DNA of 64,000 nucleotides from positions 62,001-126,000 of the IMG/VR virus record IMGVR_UViG_3300021964_000018. One strand, 5' to 3'. Positions within the stretch are counted from its first letter, which is position 1. Each line of letters begins with the position of its first letter. This document shows, in pieces, positions 1 to 9,682 of this stretch. Below the pieces are notes generated by a model. That model saw only the letters and a list, made by a program, of their open reading frames with translations. It was not told the DNA's origin and ran no database searches. The position numbers and the translations under genes were made by a program. This DNA is from a virus.

Positions 1-1
1 A

Positions 2-151
2 CCTGATGATTTCTTTAAAAATAAAGTACATGAAATAGGGCATGCAGATCTTTATGTTGCACCAAAAGATGCAAAAGAATGGAATTTAGCAAATCATCTT
101 AGAATGCCAAAATTTGATATTAATATCAAAGTTGAAATGCAGTTTTCATAA
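2..151 (+). CDS. C-terminal end of an unknown protein (5' truncated)
   Basis: An open frame runs in from the left edge and stops at TAA 149-151, giving about 49 residues ending in KVEMQFS. The tail has no recognisable domain. The next gene follows after a short gap with a strong AAAGGAGG ribosome site, so this is probably the last part of a separate upstream gene. Because it lies just before a ferritin-like gene, the endolysin and the fibre genes, a virion protein is possible, but nothing in the residues shows it. Confidence 0.6.
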   Translation, partial: PDDFFKNKVHEIGHADLYVAPKDAKEWNLANHLRMPKFDINIKVEMQFS

Positions 152-194
152 TAAAATGATTAAATCCTCCTAATTATATTAGAAAGGAGGAATT

Positions 195-647
195 ATGATT
201 TCTGATTTATTATTAACTTACATTGCTTGTACAAAAGCAACTGAAATGTGGTTTCACGCTGCTCATCATGTCACTAAAGGCAAAGGGTTTGCGGGAGACC
301 ACAATATTTTATATTCAAAAATATATGAATTACTTGGTGATGATTTAGACTCTTTAGTTGAAAAAGGCATTGGTCTTTATGATGAAGAACAATTAGCCTG
401 TCCTATTATTATATCTAAACTAGCATCAAAGATGGTATGCAATTTTGACTCACCTGCAAATAGAAGCGATGATGAAATTGCTGGCATATCTTTACATGTC
501 TTAGGTTTTCACTTAAGCCATTTAGAAGATTTCTACCACAGAATACAAAACAGTCATGATTTTTCTATCGGTTTTGACGATCTCTTGGCATCAATGGCAA
601 ATCAATATGAGAGATATATATACATGTTAAAGCAAAGAATTAAATAG
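195..647 (+). CDS. Dps/ferritin-like small helical protein
   Basis: 150 aa, preceded by AAAGGAGG six bases before the ATG. The sequence is helical and resembles the Dps/ferritin superfamily: an N-terminal helix with a WFHAAHHVTKG segment (His-rich, where Dps has its HWNVKG ferroxidase helix), then a YSKIYELLGDDLDSLVEKGIGL helix with acidic residues where Dps has its D/E ligands, and C-terminal helices rich in His and Asp. Length is close to Dps (150-170 aa). If real it could oxidise and store iron or protect DNA. Known from the family: Dps proteins form 12-mers. Inferred only from this resemblance; a neutral phage helical protein is the alternative. Confidence 0.45.
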   Translation: MISDLLLTYIACTKATEMWFHAAHHVTKGKGFAGDHNILYSKIYELLGDDLDSLVEKGIGLYDEEQLACPIIISKLASKMVCNFDSPANRSDDEIAGISLHVLGFHLSHLEDFYHRIQNSHDFSIGFDDLLASMANQYERYIYMLKQRIK

Positions 648-655
648 GAGATAGC

Positions 656-1555
656 ATGGCAATAGATAAAGTATTTTATAATGAAGCATCAGCAGCCAAA
701 TTAGGTTGGACACCTGAATGGTTTGGATGTAGTGATTTTGACAATAAACTTGTGAAGGCAATTAGAGACTGGCAGAAAAAATCAGGAATAACTGCAGATG
801 GTTTATGTGGTCCCGGGACACATAGAAGGATTATGGCTGAAAGATTATCCAAGATAGATGATTATGAACCTGATTTAATTCCTGACAAAGAAGAAAATTT
901 TATTGTCCATCAAGGTAATTTTATTCCTATTGAATGGCCTAAAGTTGTTTTATGGTCCGAGCCTAACGGGCTTAAAATTGAAAAGGCTTATACTCCATAT
1001 TTTGAAAAACGCAAAATTAACATGTTTGTCAATCACTGGGACGTCTGTTTAGACTCTAAATCATGCGCAAGAGTATTAAACAATAGGGGCGTCTCAGTCC
1101 ATTTTTGCATTGACAATGATGGAACGATATATCAATTGCTCGATACAAATCATGCAGCATGGCATGGCAGTACAAGAAAAGTAAATCATAGATCCATAGG
1201 GGTTGAAATTGCAAACGCCTATTATCCTAAATATCAGCCTTGGTATGAGAAAAAAGGATTTGGAAAGCGACCAATAATATCAGGAGCCAAAGTTCATGGG
1301 AAAACTTTGGAGCCATTTACTTGGTTTTACCCTAAACAAATTCAGGCTTTACAAGCTTTATGGAAGGCCGTACATGATGCAACAGGTATACCATATGAAT
1401 GTCCTACAGACAATTCTGGTAATACATCTTCTAACGTAGATAGAAAAGTTGCAGCAGGTACTTTTAAAGGATTTGTTAGTCATTACCACGTAACAAAAAA
1501 GAAAATTGATTGTGCTGGATTAGACATTAAAAAATTACTTAATGAAATTAAATAA
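656..1555 (+). CDS. Endolysin: peptidoglycan-binding domain plus N-acetylmuramoyl-L-alanine amidase
   Basis: 299 aa lytic enzyme expected to cut the amide bond between MurNAc and the peptide stem at the end of infection. Residues about 25-62 look like a PG_binding_1 repeat (AIRDWQKKSGITADGLCGPGT). Residues about 120-290 look like an Amidase_2 domain: NHWDV supplies the first zinc His, HFCIDNDGTIYQLLDTNHAAWH the central strand and second His region, and SIGVEIAN the typical downstream strand. The HYHVTKKKIDCAG segment near the end would supply the last His and the Cys/Asp ligand. There is no signal peptide, so export by a holin is expected. It starts nine bases after the previous stop with GGAG. 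Confidence 0.85.
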   Translation: MAIDKVFYNEASAAKLGWTPEWFGCSDFDNKLVKAIRDWQKKSGITADGLCGPGTHRRIMAERLSKIDDYEPDLIPDKEENFIVHQGNFIPIEWPKVVLWSEPNGLKIEKAYTPYFEKRKINMFVNHWDVCLDSKSCARVLNNRGVSVHFCIDNDGTIYQLLDTNHAAWHGSTRKVNHRSIGVEIANAYYPKYQPWYEKKGFGKRPIISGAKVHGKTLEPFTWFYPKQIQALQALWKAVHDATGIPYECPTDNSGNTSSNVDRKVAAGTFKGFVSHYHVTKKKIDCAGLDIKKLLNEIK

Positions 1556-1573
1556 TTAGCGTAATAATTAATA

Positions 1574-1593
1574 GATAAGTTTAGTAACTTATC
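1574..1593 (+). promoter_or_regulatory. Hairpin in leader of the giant fibre gene
   Basis: Perfect 8-bp inverted repeat GATAAGTT-TAGT-AACTTATC in the 144-bp gap between endolysin and the 2024-aa gene. There is no T-run, so it is not a standard terminator; it lies about 105 bases upstream of the start codon and could be a leader structure or an operator. I see no convincing -35/-10 pair in the gap. Confidence 0.4.
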
Positions 1594-1699
1594 AAGTTAA
1601 AGTTTAAGTCTGTTGAGTCATTAATGTTAGCGTACAGTTCGTCGTGTATTAAAGTATCTTGTGTATTCCTTCAAAAATATTTTAGGCTAGGAGTGCGCA

Positions 1700-4600
1700 A
1701 TGCCTAAAGTTAGTAGAGAAAAATACTTTAAAAACGATAAAATTGTTGTAAAAAACAACAAAACAGGAAAAATAAGAAAACTAATTTTTCCACACGAAGT
1801 TGATTTTGGTCTTTCTGATTATCCTGAGTTTGCTGAAAAAGTTAGGTTTTACAATGGTTTGAGCGGTACCCTACAGCAATTACCCGATGGTACTTCTTAT
1901 TTGATTGCTGGTGGCGGAGTTGAAATTACAACCGGTTCAAATGGGGCAGTAACAATAGCCTTAGATGGTTCTGCTGGTGGCGGTACTATAACTAGTGTGA
2001 CTGCCGGTACTGCGCTCTCCGGAGGTGGATCTTCTGGTGGTGTAACTGTCAACTTAGATTTGAGTGAATTGTCTGCTGTTACCCCTACTTTATTAGATAG
2101 TTTAGCAACCCTCGATTCAGATGGCTCAACTCAACAAAGGACTACAATATCTAATTTGGCAGCAATTCAAGCAGGTTCAGGTATAGGTTCTGATTCTGGG
2201 CAATTGACAGCTGACTTGAATAGTTTGTCAATAGGAACAATTGTAGGCGCTGATTCTATTGCTTTTATTGATGCAGATGACAATGTAACTAAAAAAGATA
2301 CAATAGGAGACTTTTTAACAGCTGTTGCCGGGAACGGCATAAGTGTATCAAGTAATCAATTAGTAACAGATTTAAATGAATTATCAGATACCGCTATTAA
2401 CACTGCAAATGATAGTATAATTTTCATTGACGCAAACGATAATGCGACAAAAAAAGACACAATCGCAGATTTTGTCTCTGGAATAGCTGGTTCTGGTCTT
2501 TCAGCAAGTTCAGGACAATTGTCAGTAACAGGTTTAGATGTTTCTCAAGGTGGTACAAATTCAACTTCTTTTTCAGATAAATCTGTTATTATAACTCAAG
2601 ATAGCGGCACAGATACTTTGATTGCTGAGCCTATGACGACAAACGGATCTCTTTTAATTGGAGGTACATCAGGTCCTGCTGCATCAACTTTAACTGCTGG
2701 AACAAATATTTCTATAACTAATGCTGATGGTTCAATTACAATAACTGCATCTGGCGTTGCCCCAGGAGCTGCAGGAATTGATACACAAGTTCAATTTAAT
2801 GATGGTGGCTCTGCATTAGGGACAGATTCTAATTTTACTTTTAATAAGGCAAATGACGCTTTGTCAGTAACAAATATTTCTGGTTCATTAACACAATTAA
2901 CAGACGGTACTTCGTATCTTATTGCATCTGGGTCAACAACAATTACATCTCAGTCTAATGGTGCTATAAAAATAAGTTCTGTAAATAGTCAGTATAATGC
3001 CGGCGACGGTATAAGATTAGTCGGAGATACATTATTTGAAGCCGATCTTAAAGAAGGCGGAGGGCTAGAATTCAACATAACGCAAATTCAAGTTAATGAT
3101 TCTATTGTAGCTACACTAACAGGATCCGATTTCTCAGGCACGGTAAAGGCTCCTGCATTTTCCGGATCTTTAACTCAACTTGAGGATGGAACTTCTTATC
3201 TTATTGCAGGAGATAATGTAACAATTGTATCCGAATCTAATGGTTCAATTACTATTAATTCAATAATGAATTCAACAGAAATTGTAGCGGGTTCTGACAC
3301 ACAAGTTCAATTTAATGATGGGGGTTCATCTTTCGGTTCAGACGCTAATTTTACTTTTAATAAAACAACTGATACATTATCTGTTACAAATTTATCTAGT
3401 TCATTAACAAGATTGACGGATGGAACTTCTTATCTCGTTGCTGGTAATAATATAACAATTACAACTCAATCAAATGGATCAATCCTTTTTTCTTCGACTG
3501 ATACAAATACAGAGTATACAGCAGGTAATGGTTTAGACTTAATTGGAACAGAATTTTCGCTAGATCTTAAATCTAATGGAGGGCTTTTAATTGATTCGAC
3601 TGAATTATCAATAGATGATTCTGTTGTTGCAACATTAACAGGTTCACAATTTTCTGGTAATATTGGAGCGACCGGTTCAATTGAAGCAACGTCATTTTTT
3701 AGTGGTTCAATGTTTAAAGCACCTGTGCTAACCGGTTCATTGACTCAATTACATGATGGATCCTCTTATTTGATTGCAGGAAATAACATAACAATTACAT
3801 CCCAGTCAAATGGTTCAATTATTATTTCTTCACAAGATGATGATACATTATATACTGCGGGTACAGGCTTGATTTTAGACGCAGGTGAATTTTCAATAAA
3901 TGACTCTATTGTTGCAACATTAACAGGTTCACAATTTTCTGGAACTATTATAGCACCTTCATTTTCCGGATCTTTGACACACCTTGAAGATGGTACTTCT
4001 TATCTTATTGCTGGAACAGATATATCAATAACAACAGGATCAAATGGTGCTGTTACAATTTCATCAACTGGTGCCGGTGGCGGAGGATCAATTGATGTTG
4101 TATCAGGCTCAACATCAGTTTCTACAGTTTCAACACTTGCAGCATCTGACGGTTTCATCTTAAATGATGAAGGCAGTGGTAGGGCAGCATTAACCTCATC
4201 AATTGGTATATCAGAAGATGGCGATTACACAGATGGATTATTTACAGATTTTACACCACAAACACGTTTAGGCATTGCAATTGACCGATTTAATGAAATA
4301 CTTAAACTTCTTGCTCCTTCACCTGCACCTGCATTAGATGACATTGATGTAAATGTTGATGGAACTGATGCTTATCTTTCTTTTGGCGCCTCGAATGATT
4401 TAGGAGGCGAAGCAACTCCATATTATTCTGTTTCTACGACAGCAGGTTTTTCAGCAGTCGACGTTAATGAATTATATGAAACTGACGTAAGCAGCAATAA
4501 TTTAAGAGCAGCAATATTTGCAGGAGCAACAGAAATTGTTGGTGATCTTAATGAAGATGTTTCAGCTGATGGAGATAATTATCCTGCTAATTCTTTTGGT

Positions 4601-7600
4601 AATGCAGATCAAGGTGAACTAAGGTTAGAAATAAACGGATCAGTTATACACACAGTCGATCTTACTTCATTTACAGGCACAGGTGATCCAGGTAGCGGAA
4701 CCGCAGTTACAAATTCAACAGGTTCTTGCTTTACTAATTTTTCAACTGCAGCAGCAGGAACACTAGATAATGGAACAGCGTTTCCTAATTTTCAACACAG
4801 GACAGGTCGATATAAAGTAATTACATCGGATCAACGTCAAGGATGGAATTATCTTCGTGTACTGCACGTTTATGGAACAACAACAATTACAACAAATTAT
4901 GTTGAATGGGTTAACGATGCTGATTCCAATGCACTTGCAGCTGCTGATAATTCTTTAACATTTATAGGATCAGGATCATTACATCTGTCAGGAATTGAAT
5001 ATTTCACCAGTGGATCTGCTGAATATCTTGTTAAAGTTGATAATGCTTATCGAAATATTTATGATACAACTAACATCACTTTTACAACAGCTACCGGAGG
5101 ATCTTTAAATACTAGCCCGTCATTTTCAATTTCTGCTCAATCTAAACCAACAATAGACACAGGAGCAGGTGAAGATCATACAAAAGCTTTGCATATAACG
5201 GGATCCGCATCAATAACAGCAACTCAAATGTTAAGTGGTTCAATTACAGCTGGTGTTAGTGTAACTCATCCTCTTAAGTCAAATTTGTCAAACGCAGGCC
5301 AAGCATCCGACGAAGGTATCCTTATATATAACCGGTCTAATACTTCAACTGCGTTGGTCGAGACATTTAGAAGAGAAAATTATAGAATCATAAGTGGTGC
5401 TTATGATACGCAAGCTAGTCTAACAGACGCAGGAAATGTTTGGGATTCCACAACACATATGACAGCATCAAATGGTGGACATACAAACGGTCTCCAATTT
5501 TTTAATTCAAGATTGTATTCTCCAATCAATACGTTAAACAGTGGTGATTTTAGCACATTTTCAAATGGCCCTTCTGAAAACCCTGATTATTCAGGAGAAA
5601 CCGGGCAAAGAACATTTTATCGATGGTTTAGAAATGAAACCGGTTCTACGCAATATGATTTTACTGTTGCAATCAATGGATCTTCAACAACAATAGTAAA
5701 TGCAGCAACAGCATTAAATTCAGGCAGAATTAGAGTCTTTGTGAAATTTCCAAATAACGGAACACGAGAAACTGGTTGGTTAGATTTGGCAACAGAATTT
5801 GTTTTGGACAGTTATGCAGATAATGATGGCGCTCACACAGCAAATGGAGGGTTATCATTTGATTCTACACTCAATGCAACAAATTATGTCACACTAGGAA
5901 CTGCGGGTATTTTAGATGATGATTATATCGGTTTGAGAATTGAAGCAGATGCAAGTTGGACAGGTTACGTAAGTCAAATTACGGTTAGTTTTGGTGCTGG
6001 AACAGGCACAATAACAGCAATTCCTGACTTAGATGACATTGATTGTAACGACGACGGAACAGATTGCAATCTTTCTTTTGGTACTTCAAAGTCGATAACA
6101 GGATATACGAATTCATCCACAGCTGCAGGGTTTTCTGCAGTTGACTTAAATGGCTTATATCAAACTGCAACAAGTGGTAACAACCTAAGGCAGTCTGTAT
6201 TTCAATTAGATAGAATTGTTGAAGGTGATCTAAATGAAGATGTTTCAGCAGTATCACCTGATTATGTTGCTAATAGTTTCTCAGATGCAAACAGTGGGTC
6301 TTTAGCGCTCGAGGTTAATGGAAATACGGTGCACACTGTTGAAATAACAGGTTCCTATAATCTAGTTGGTTCTGGTGAACCTGGCAGTGGAACCGGGACT
6401 TCATTAAATGGAAACGGATCCGGATTTTTTGACCTGAGCGTATGGCGACCTGCTGAATACGACAATGGTGTTCCTTATTATTTAGAAAATTATAGAACAG
6501 GAAAGTTTAGAGTTCATACAGCTGACCAAAGAAACGGCTGGAATTATGCACGTGTGGTTCATAGTGGTTCTTGGGGCGCTCGAGCAACAAATTATGTTGA
6601 ATGGGTAAATGATAATAATGCTGATGCAATGAGTTCTGCAGGCGTAGAAATTACTTCCTTTGGTGATGATACATTTGCATATTCTTCAGGCGTTAAATTC
6701 TTTACATCGCCATCGGGAAGTATCTTATCAAGAATATCAAATATCTATAAAAATGTCTATTCAGATAGCTCGAGTGCAATTTCATTTATTAATCTTTCTA
6801 ATGCCACTGGCGCCCAAATTATTCAATCCGGATCTGGTTTATCATTAACAAAAACAACCGCAGCCTCAACAGACTCGTTGCAAACGCTAAATACGAACGC
6901 TGACTCTCAAAATGAATTATTGCACGTATCTGGCACAGTTAATTTTACACTTTCAAAATCTCTACCTGGTAGTTTTACAACTGCGTATAATTGTGCAGGC
7001 GGAATGAGATTTTTACATCCGTTTAAAACACAACTTGATTTATCAACACAAACAGCGACAGATCTTTTAGTATGGACTCCGTCAAATACATCATCAACAA
7101 ACTATAATGAATATTTTACAGATGAAACATATCGCCTGGTAAGTAGTTCATATGATTTACAGTCTGATATTACAGGTGGATCTTATGATTGGAATAGTCA
7201 ACGCTCAATAAATAATAATGCCACATACCCGGAACATGCCACTGGGTTGCTGGTTTATGACACATATATTATGTCACCGCTTAAAGGTGGCGCATCTGGA
7301 GATTTTAGAAATAATGACGATGGCGGTTCAATTGAAGGACCGGCTGGAAATCCAAACTATACGACTTTAACAAATGCAACAAGAGAATTTTATAGAGGGT
7401 TTTTAAATCCAACAACAAATGATTTGGCAAGAATTACAATAGTTATTTATGGTAGCGGAACGATCGTTCCTTTAACTACTTCTTTAGGTGCAAATGGAAA
7501 TGTGCACGTTGAATTAAAAATACCAGAAAAGACAGGCTTTTTAGATTTAGGTACAGCATCAGGAGGTTCAGGAAATATTTCAGATGGAGATGGTTGTCTT

Positions 7601-7774
7601 TTTGGAGATCCGGATTTTACAATAGATGCAGATGGCGCAACAAACGTTTGCACATTTAATGGGGTAACTGTAGATGGAACATCATCAGGCGCAGAATATT
7701 TTGTTATAAAGATATCTGCAGACGAAGACTGGACAGGATATATTGATCGTATATCAGTGACGTGGAGCGGCTAA
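1700..7774 (+). CDS. Giant repetitive tail-fibre or virion decoration protein
   Basis: 2024 aa, one of the largest genes here. After about 50 unique residues it is made of repeated modules. The motif [LS]-T-x-L-x-D-G-[TS]-S-Y-L-[IV]-A-G followed by an I-T-x-x-S-N-G-[AS] strand occurs about seven times between residues 50 and 800. A second module (TQVQFNDGGSxxGxDxNF) occurs twice. Residues about 878-1440 and 1443-2024 are a large tandem duplication: each starts LDDID and repeats GFSAVD, GDLNEDVSA and NYVEWVND. Composition is Gly/Ser/Thr/Asn-rich with very little Cys, as expected for beta-structured trimeric fibres. The adjacent genes share module types, so the three form a fibre set. ATG follows GGAG. 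The exact virion position cannot be told. Confidence 0.75.
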   Translation: MPKVSREKYFKNDKIVVKNNKTGKIRKLIFPHEVDFGLSDYPEFAEKVRFYNGLSGTLQQLPDGTSYLIAGGGVEITTGSNGAVTIALDGSAGGGTITSVTAGTALSGGGSSGGVTVNLDLSELSAVTPTLLDSLATLDSDGSTQQRTTISNLAAIQAGSGIGSDSGQLTADLNSLSIGTIVGADSIAFIDADDNVTKKDTIGDFLTAVAGNGISVSSNQLVTDLNELSDTAINTANDSIIFIDANDNATKKDTIADFVSGIAGSGLSASSGQLSVTGLDVSQGGTNSTSFSDKSVIITQDSGTDTLIAEPMTTNGSLLIGGTSGPAASTLTAGTNISITNADGSITITASGVAPGAAGIDTQVQFNDGGSALGTDSNFTFNKANDALSVTNISGSLTQLTDGTSYLIASGSTTITSQSNGAIKISSVNSQYNAGDGIRLVGDTLFEADLKEGGGLEFNITQIQVNDSIVATLTGSDFSGTVKAPAFSGSLTQLEDGTSYLIAGDNVTIVSESNGSITINSIMNSTEIVAGSDTQVQFNDGGSSFGSDANFTFNKTTDTLSVTNLSSSLTRLTDGTSYLVAGNNITITTQSNGSILFSSTDTNTEYTAGNGLDLIGTEFSLDLKSNGGLLIDSTELSIDDSVVATLTGSQFSGNIGATGSIEATSFFSGSMFKAPVLTGSLTQLHDGSSYLIAGNNITITSQSNGSIIISSQDDDTLYTAGTGLILDAGEFSINDSIVATLTGSQFSGTIIAPSFSGSLTHLEDGTSYLIAGTDISITTGSNGAVTISSTGAGGGGSIDVVSGSTSVSTVSTLAASDGFILNDEGSGRAALTSSIGISEDGDYTDGLFTDFTPQTRLGIAIDRFNEILKLLAPSPAPALDDIDVNVDGTDAYLSFGASNDLGGEATPYYSVSTTAGFSAVDVNELYETDVSSNNLRAAIFAGATEIVGDLNEDVSADGDNYPANSFGNADQGELRLEINGSVIHTVDLTSFTGTGDPGSGTAVTNSTGSCFTNFSTAAAGTLDNGTAFPNFQHRTGRYKVITSDQRQGWNYLRVLHVYGTTTITTNYVEWVNDADSNALAAADNSLTFIGSGSLHLSGIEYFTSGSAEYLVKVDNAYRNIYDTTNITFTTATGGSLNTSPSFSISAQSKPTIDTGAGEDHTKALHITGSASITATQMLSGSITAGVSVTHPLKSNLSNAGQASDEGILIYNRSNTSTALVETFRRENYRIISGAYDTQASLTDAGNVWDSTTHMTASNGGHTNGLQFFNSRLYSPINTLNSGDFSTFSNGPSENPDYSGETGQRTFYRWFRNETGSTQYDFTVAINGSSTTIVNAATALNSGRIRVFVKFPNNGTRETGWLDLATEFVLDSYADNDGAHTANGGLSFDSTLNATNYVTLGTAGILDDDYIGLRIEADASWTGYVSQITVSFGAGTGTITAIPDLDDIDCNDDGTDCNLSFGTSKSITGYTNSSTAAGFSAVDLNGLYQTATSGNNLRQSVFQLDRIVEGDLNEDVSAVSPDYVANSFSDANSGSLALEVNGNTVHTVEITGSYNLVGSGEPGSGTGTSLNGNGSGFFDLSVWRPAEYDNGVPYYLENYRTGKFRVHTADQRNGWNYARVVHSGSWGARATNYVEWVNDNNADAMSSAGVEITSFGDDTFAYSSGVKFFTSPSGSILSRISNIYKNVYSDSSSAISFINLSNATGAQIIQSGSGLSLTKTTAASTDSLQTLNTNADSQNELLHVSGTVNFTLSKSLPGSFTTAYNCAGGMRFLHPFKTQLDLSTQTATDLLVWTPSNTSSTNYNEYFTDETYRLVSSSYDLQSDITGGSYDWNSQRSINNNATYPEHATGLLVYDTYIMSPLKGGASGDFRNNDDGGSIEGPAGNPNYTTLTNATREFYRGFLNPTTNDLARITIVIYGSGTIVPLTTSLGANGNVHVELKIPEKTGFLDLGTASGGSGNISDGDGCLFGDPDFTIDADGATNVCTFNGVTVDGTSSGAEYFVIKISADEDWTGYIDRISVTWSG
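3160..4050 (+). repeat. Repeated fibre modules in the giant protein
   Basis: The DNA for T-x-L-x-D-G-[TS]-S-Y-L-[IV]-A-G recurs near 3170, 3400, 3740 and 3970 and outside this span (near 1870 and 2890). The copies are in frame, so this is a protein-coding repeat rather than a CRISPR or satellite. Confidence 0.7.
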
Positions 7775-9309
7775 TGGCAGGAAAAACGAACACGTCAGCA
7801 ACATATTTTGCACAGAAAAAATTATTAGGAAAAGCACACACTTCTAATCTAAAAACAGATGGTGAAGAACTTATTGGTTCAAATATTCAATCTGCTACTT
7901 CACTTATTTTTGGTGAAGCAATTCCCGAAGATCCTGAAAGAACACTTTATCTTTTGCAAAGTGCATCAAATGGTGGACCGGCAACTGCTGAATATATCCA
8001 GTTTAATCTTAACGTTCTAACCGGTACAACTTATGACGCCAACAATACATCTCCTGACGGTGGCGCAGGATCTGACACAGGTGAAGACAGTCAAGTATCT
8101 GGTCCGCACGCCTATAAATTTAGAATCCCGTCAGATTACTCAAGCAATACATCAAATACTCGTGTAGGAAATGGATATTTTAATAATAGCAAATTAATAC
8201 ACGAAACGTTAGGTACGGTCCAATTAATCCCACCTTTCTTTTCACAAGCAGCTCCTAATCCCTATATCGTTAAAATCTATAAAGATGACGGTGGGGGAGG
8301 TGTAGGTGATGAAATTCCTCTTCTTGACAATATTGACTGGAATGTTGATTATTACAATGGAATTCTTTTTCTTCAAGATTACAAAGCAGATAAAATACCT
8401 GCTTTTGCAAGGGCTTTTGCCTATGTCGGTAAAATGGCAGAAGAAGTTATCTCTTCTGGGTCTGGAGGCTCCGGAGGCGGAGGAGGATCTGGAGATTCGG
8501 GCGCCGAATATGTTTTAACAACAGCAACAGGTTCTTTACCAAATGCCAAAGTCATAGAAGCAGGAACAGGAATTACAATCGTAACCGGTTCAAATTCAAT
8601 TACAATTTCATCAACTGCGGCATCAATCAACGGCAGAGAAAAAACAACTTATTTTGTAACAGCATCGCACTCTGCTAATTCTGATTTAGTTATTTCCGGA
8701 CTAGACTTTTCAACCGTACAATATGATTCGAATAAAATTGATATTAACCTAAACGGTCAATTACTACATACTGGATCTTCTTCTCAAGTAACAGCAGGTG
8801 AAAGAGACTATTACTTGTCTAATGCAGGAAGTATTGTCTTTGGATTCGATTTGGAAGCAGATGATATTGTTGATACGATTATTAGTGTTGTAGGCGGTGG
8901 TAGTGGAGGAGGTGCTGGTGAAACAGCAGCATCATATCTTGTCCTGTCAAATACAGGATCGTTGTCAAATGAACGAGCAATATCAATCGGTGCAGGATTA
9001 ACTGCAACAGATGGTGGCGCAAATGGCAATTATTCTATTGTTAACAATAACGGTAATTATGTTTTTAACGAGTATCTAGGGCAAGGAAATGGAACAAACA
9101 CTTTATTTACACTCGATAATACGCCAACAGCAAACAAAAACATTTCAATATACGTTAACGGACTTTTACAAATGCCTGCAACGGATATCACGTCAGCACC
9201 TTTTCAAGACTATTCAGTTACCGGATCAAATGTATATTTTACAACAGCATCCTTGCCTGATGCTGACACAATTATTATGGCAAATTATACAACAAACGAC
9301 GCAATTTAA
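7774..9309 (+). CDS. Fibre-like structural protein
   Basis: About 511 aa. The start is taken at the ATG overlapping the previous stop (TAATG), with GGAG upstream; an in-frame GTG lies 12 bases earlier. The first 220 residues form a distinct domain (LYLLQSAS, PDYSS region, WNVDYYNGILFLQDYKAD) likely to be an attachment or collar domain. A Gly/Ser linker follows, then two fibre-type modules (GTGITIVTGSNSITISS) and strand motifs IDINLNGQLLHTGSSS and ISIYVNGLLQMPATD, which match each other and a motif in the 568-aa neighbour. It is translationally coupled to the giant fibre gene, so it probably belongs to the same structure. Confidence 0.65.
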   Translation: MAGKTNTSATYFAQKKLLGKAHTSNLKTDGEELIGSNIQSATSLIFGEAIPEDPERTLYLLQSASNGGPATAEYIQFNLNVLTGTTYDANNTSPDGGAGSDTGEDSQVSGPHAYKFRIPSDYSSNTSNTRVGNGYFNNSKLIHETLGTVQLIPPFFSQAAPNPYIVKIYKDDGGGGVGDEIPLLDNIDWNVDYYNGILFLQDYKADKIPAFARAFAYVGKMAEEVISSGSGGSGGGGGSGDSGAEYVLTTATGSLPNAKVIEAGTGITIVTGSNSITISSTAASINGREKTTYFVTASHSANSDLVISGLDFSTVQYDSNKIDINLNGQLLHTGSSSQVTAGERDYYLSNAGSIVFGFDLEADDIVDTIISVVGGGSGGGAGETAASYLVLSNTGSLSNERAISIGAGLTATDGGANGNYSIVNNNGNYVFNEYLGQGNGTNTLFTLDNTPTANKNISIYVNGLLQMPATDITSAPFQDYSVTGSNVYFTTASLPDADTIIMANYTTNDAI

Positions 9310-9326
9310 GGACAAGTGAGATAATT

Positions 9327-9554
9327 ATGAATATGAACACATTTCAAACATCAGATATTGGCATAGCCGCGTATGTTATGATGAAAGGCCTTAAATTAAA
9401 ACAAGCGTCTCGAGGTCATAATGGAAGGTTTAGTTTTGAATTTTATGACCCGGACATTAAAGGCACACAGTATGCTGTTGATTATGTAAACTCAGAATCT
9501 GCAAAGTTTGATGCAAACATGAAGAACTTAAAAAATATTTTATATAAATCTTAA
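9327..9554 (+). CDS. Small conserved phage protein, DUF5659-like
   Basis: 75 aa. The pattern F-x-T-S-D-I-G-I-A-A-Y-x-M-M-K-G followed by a G-R-F-S-F-E-F-x-D-P strand and a C-terminal helix resembles the small DUF5659 family common in phages and bacteria, whose function is unknown. It sits alone between two fibre-type genes, 17 bases after the first. The alternative ATG six bases downstream is equally possible. Confidence 0.55.
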   Translation: MNMNTFQTSDIGIAAYVMMKGLKLKQASRGHNGRFSFEFYDPDIKGTQYAVDYVNSESAKFDANMKNLKNILYKS

Positions 9555-9682
9555 CATTGAGATAATTAGGATCATATATTAAAGTTATGTTTAAGATATA
9601 GAGTTTTTGTCCTGTTGTTGATCGTTTTTCATTTAGTTTAAGTATAGTTTTGTAAAACATAATTTAACAAAGGAGGAGTCAA

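Noticed and set aside
1556-1699. Sigma-70 promoter before the giant fibre
   Set aside because: TTGAGT and TACAGT are present, but only 14 bases apart.
1860-4060. CRISPR-like or satellite repeats
   Set aside because: The repeated units are in frame inside one protein and vary as protein modules, with no fixed spacer size.
5985-6257. A minus-strand reading frame inside the giant fibre
   Set aside because: It lies wholly opposite a clear gene, has no ribosome site and low-quality Leu/His/Gln text.
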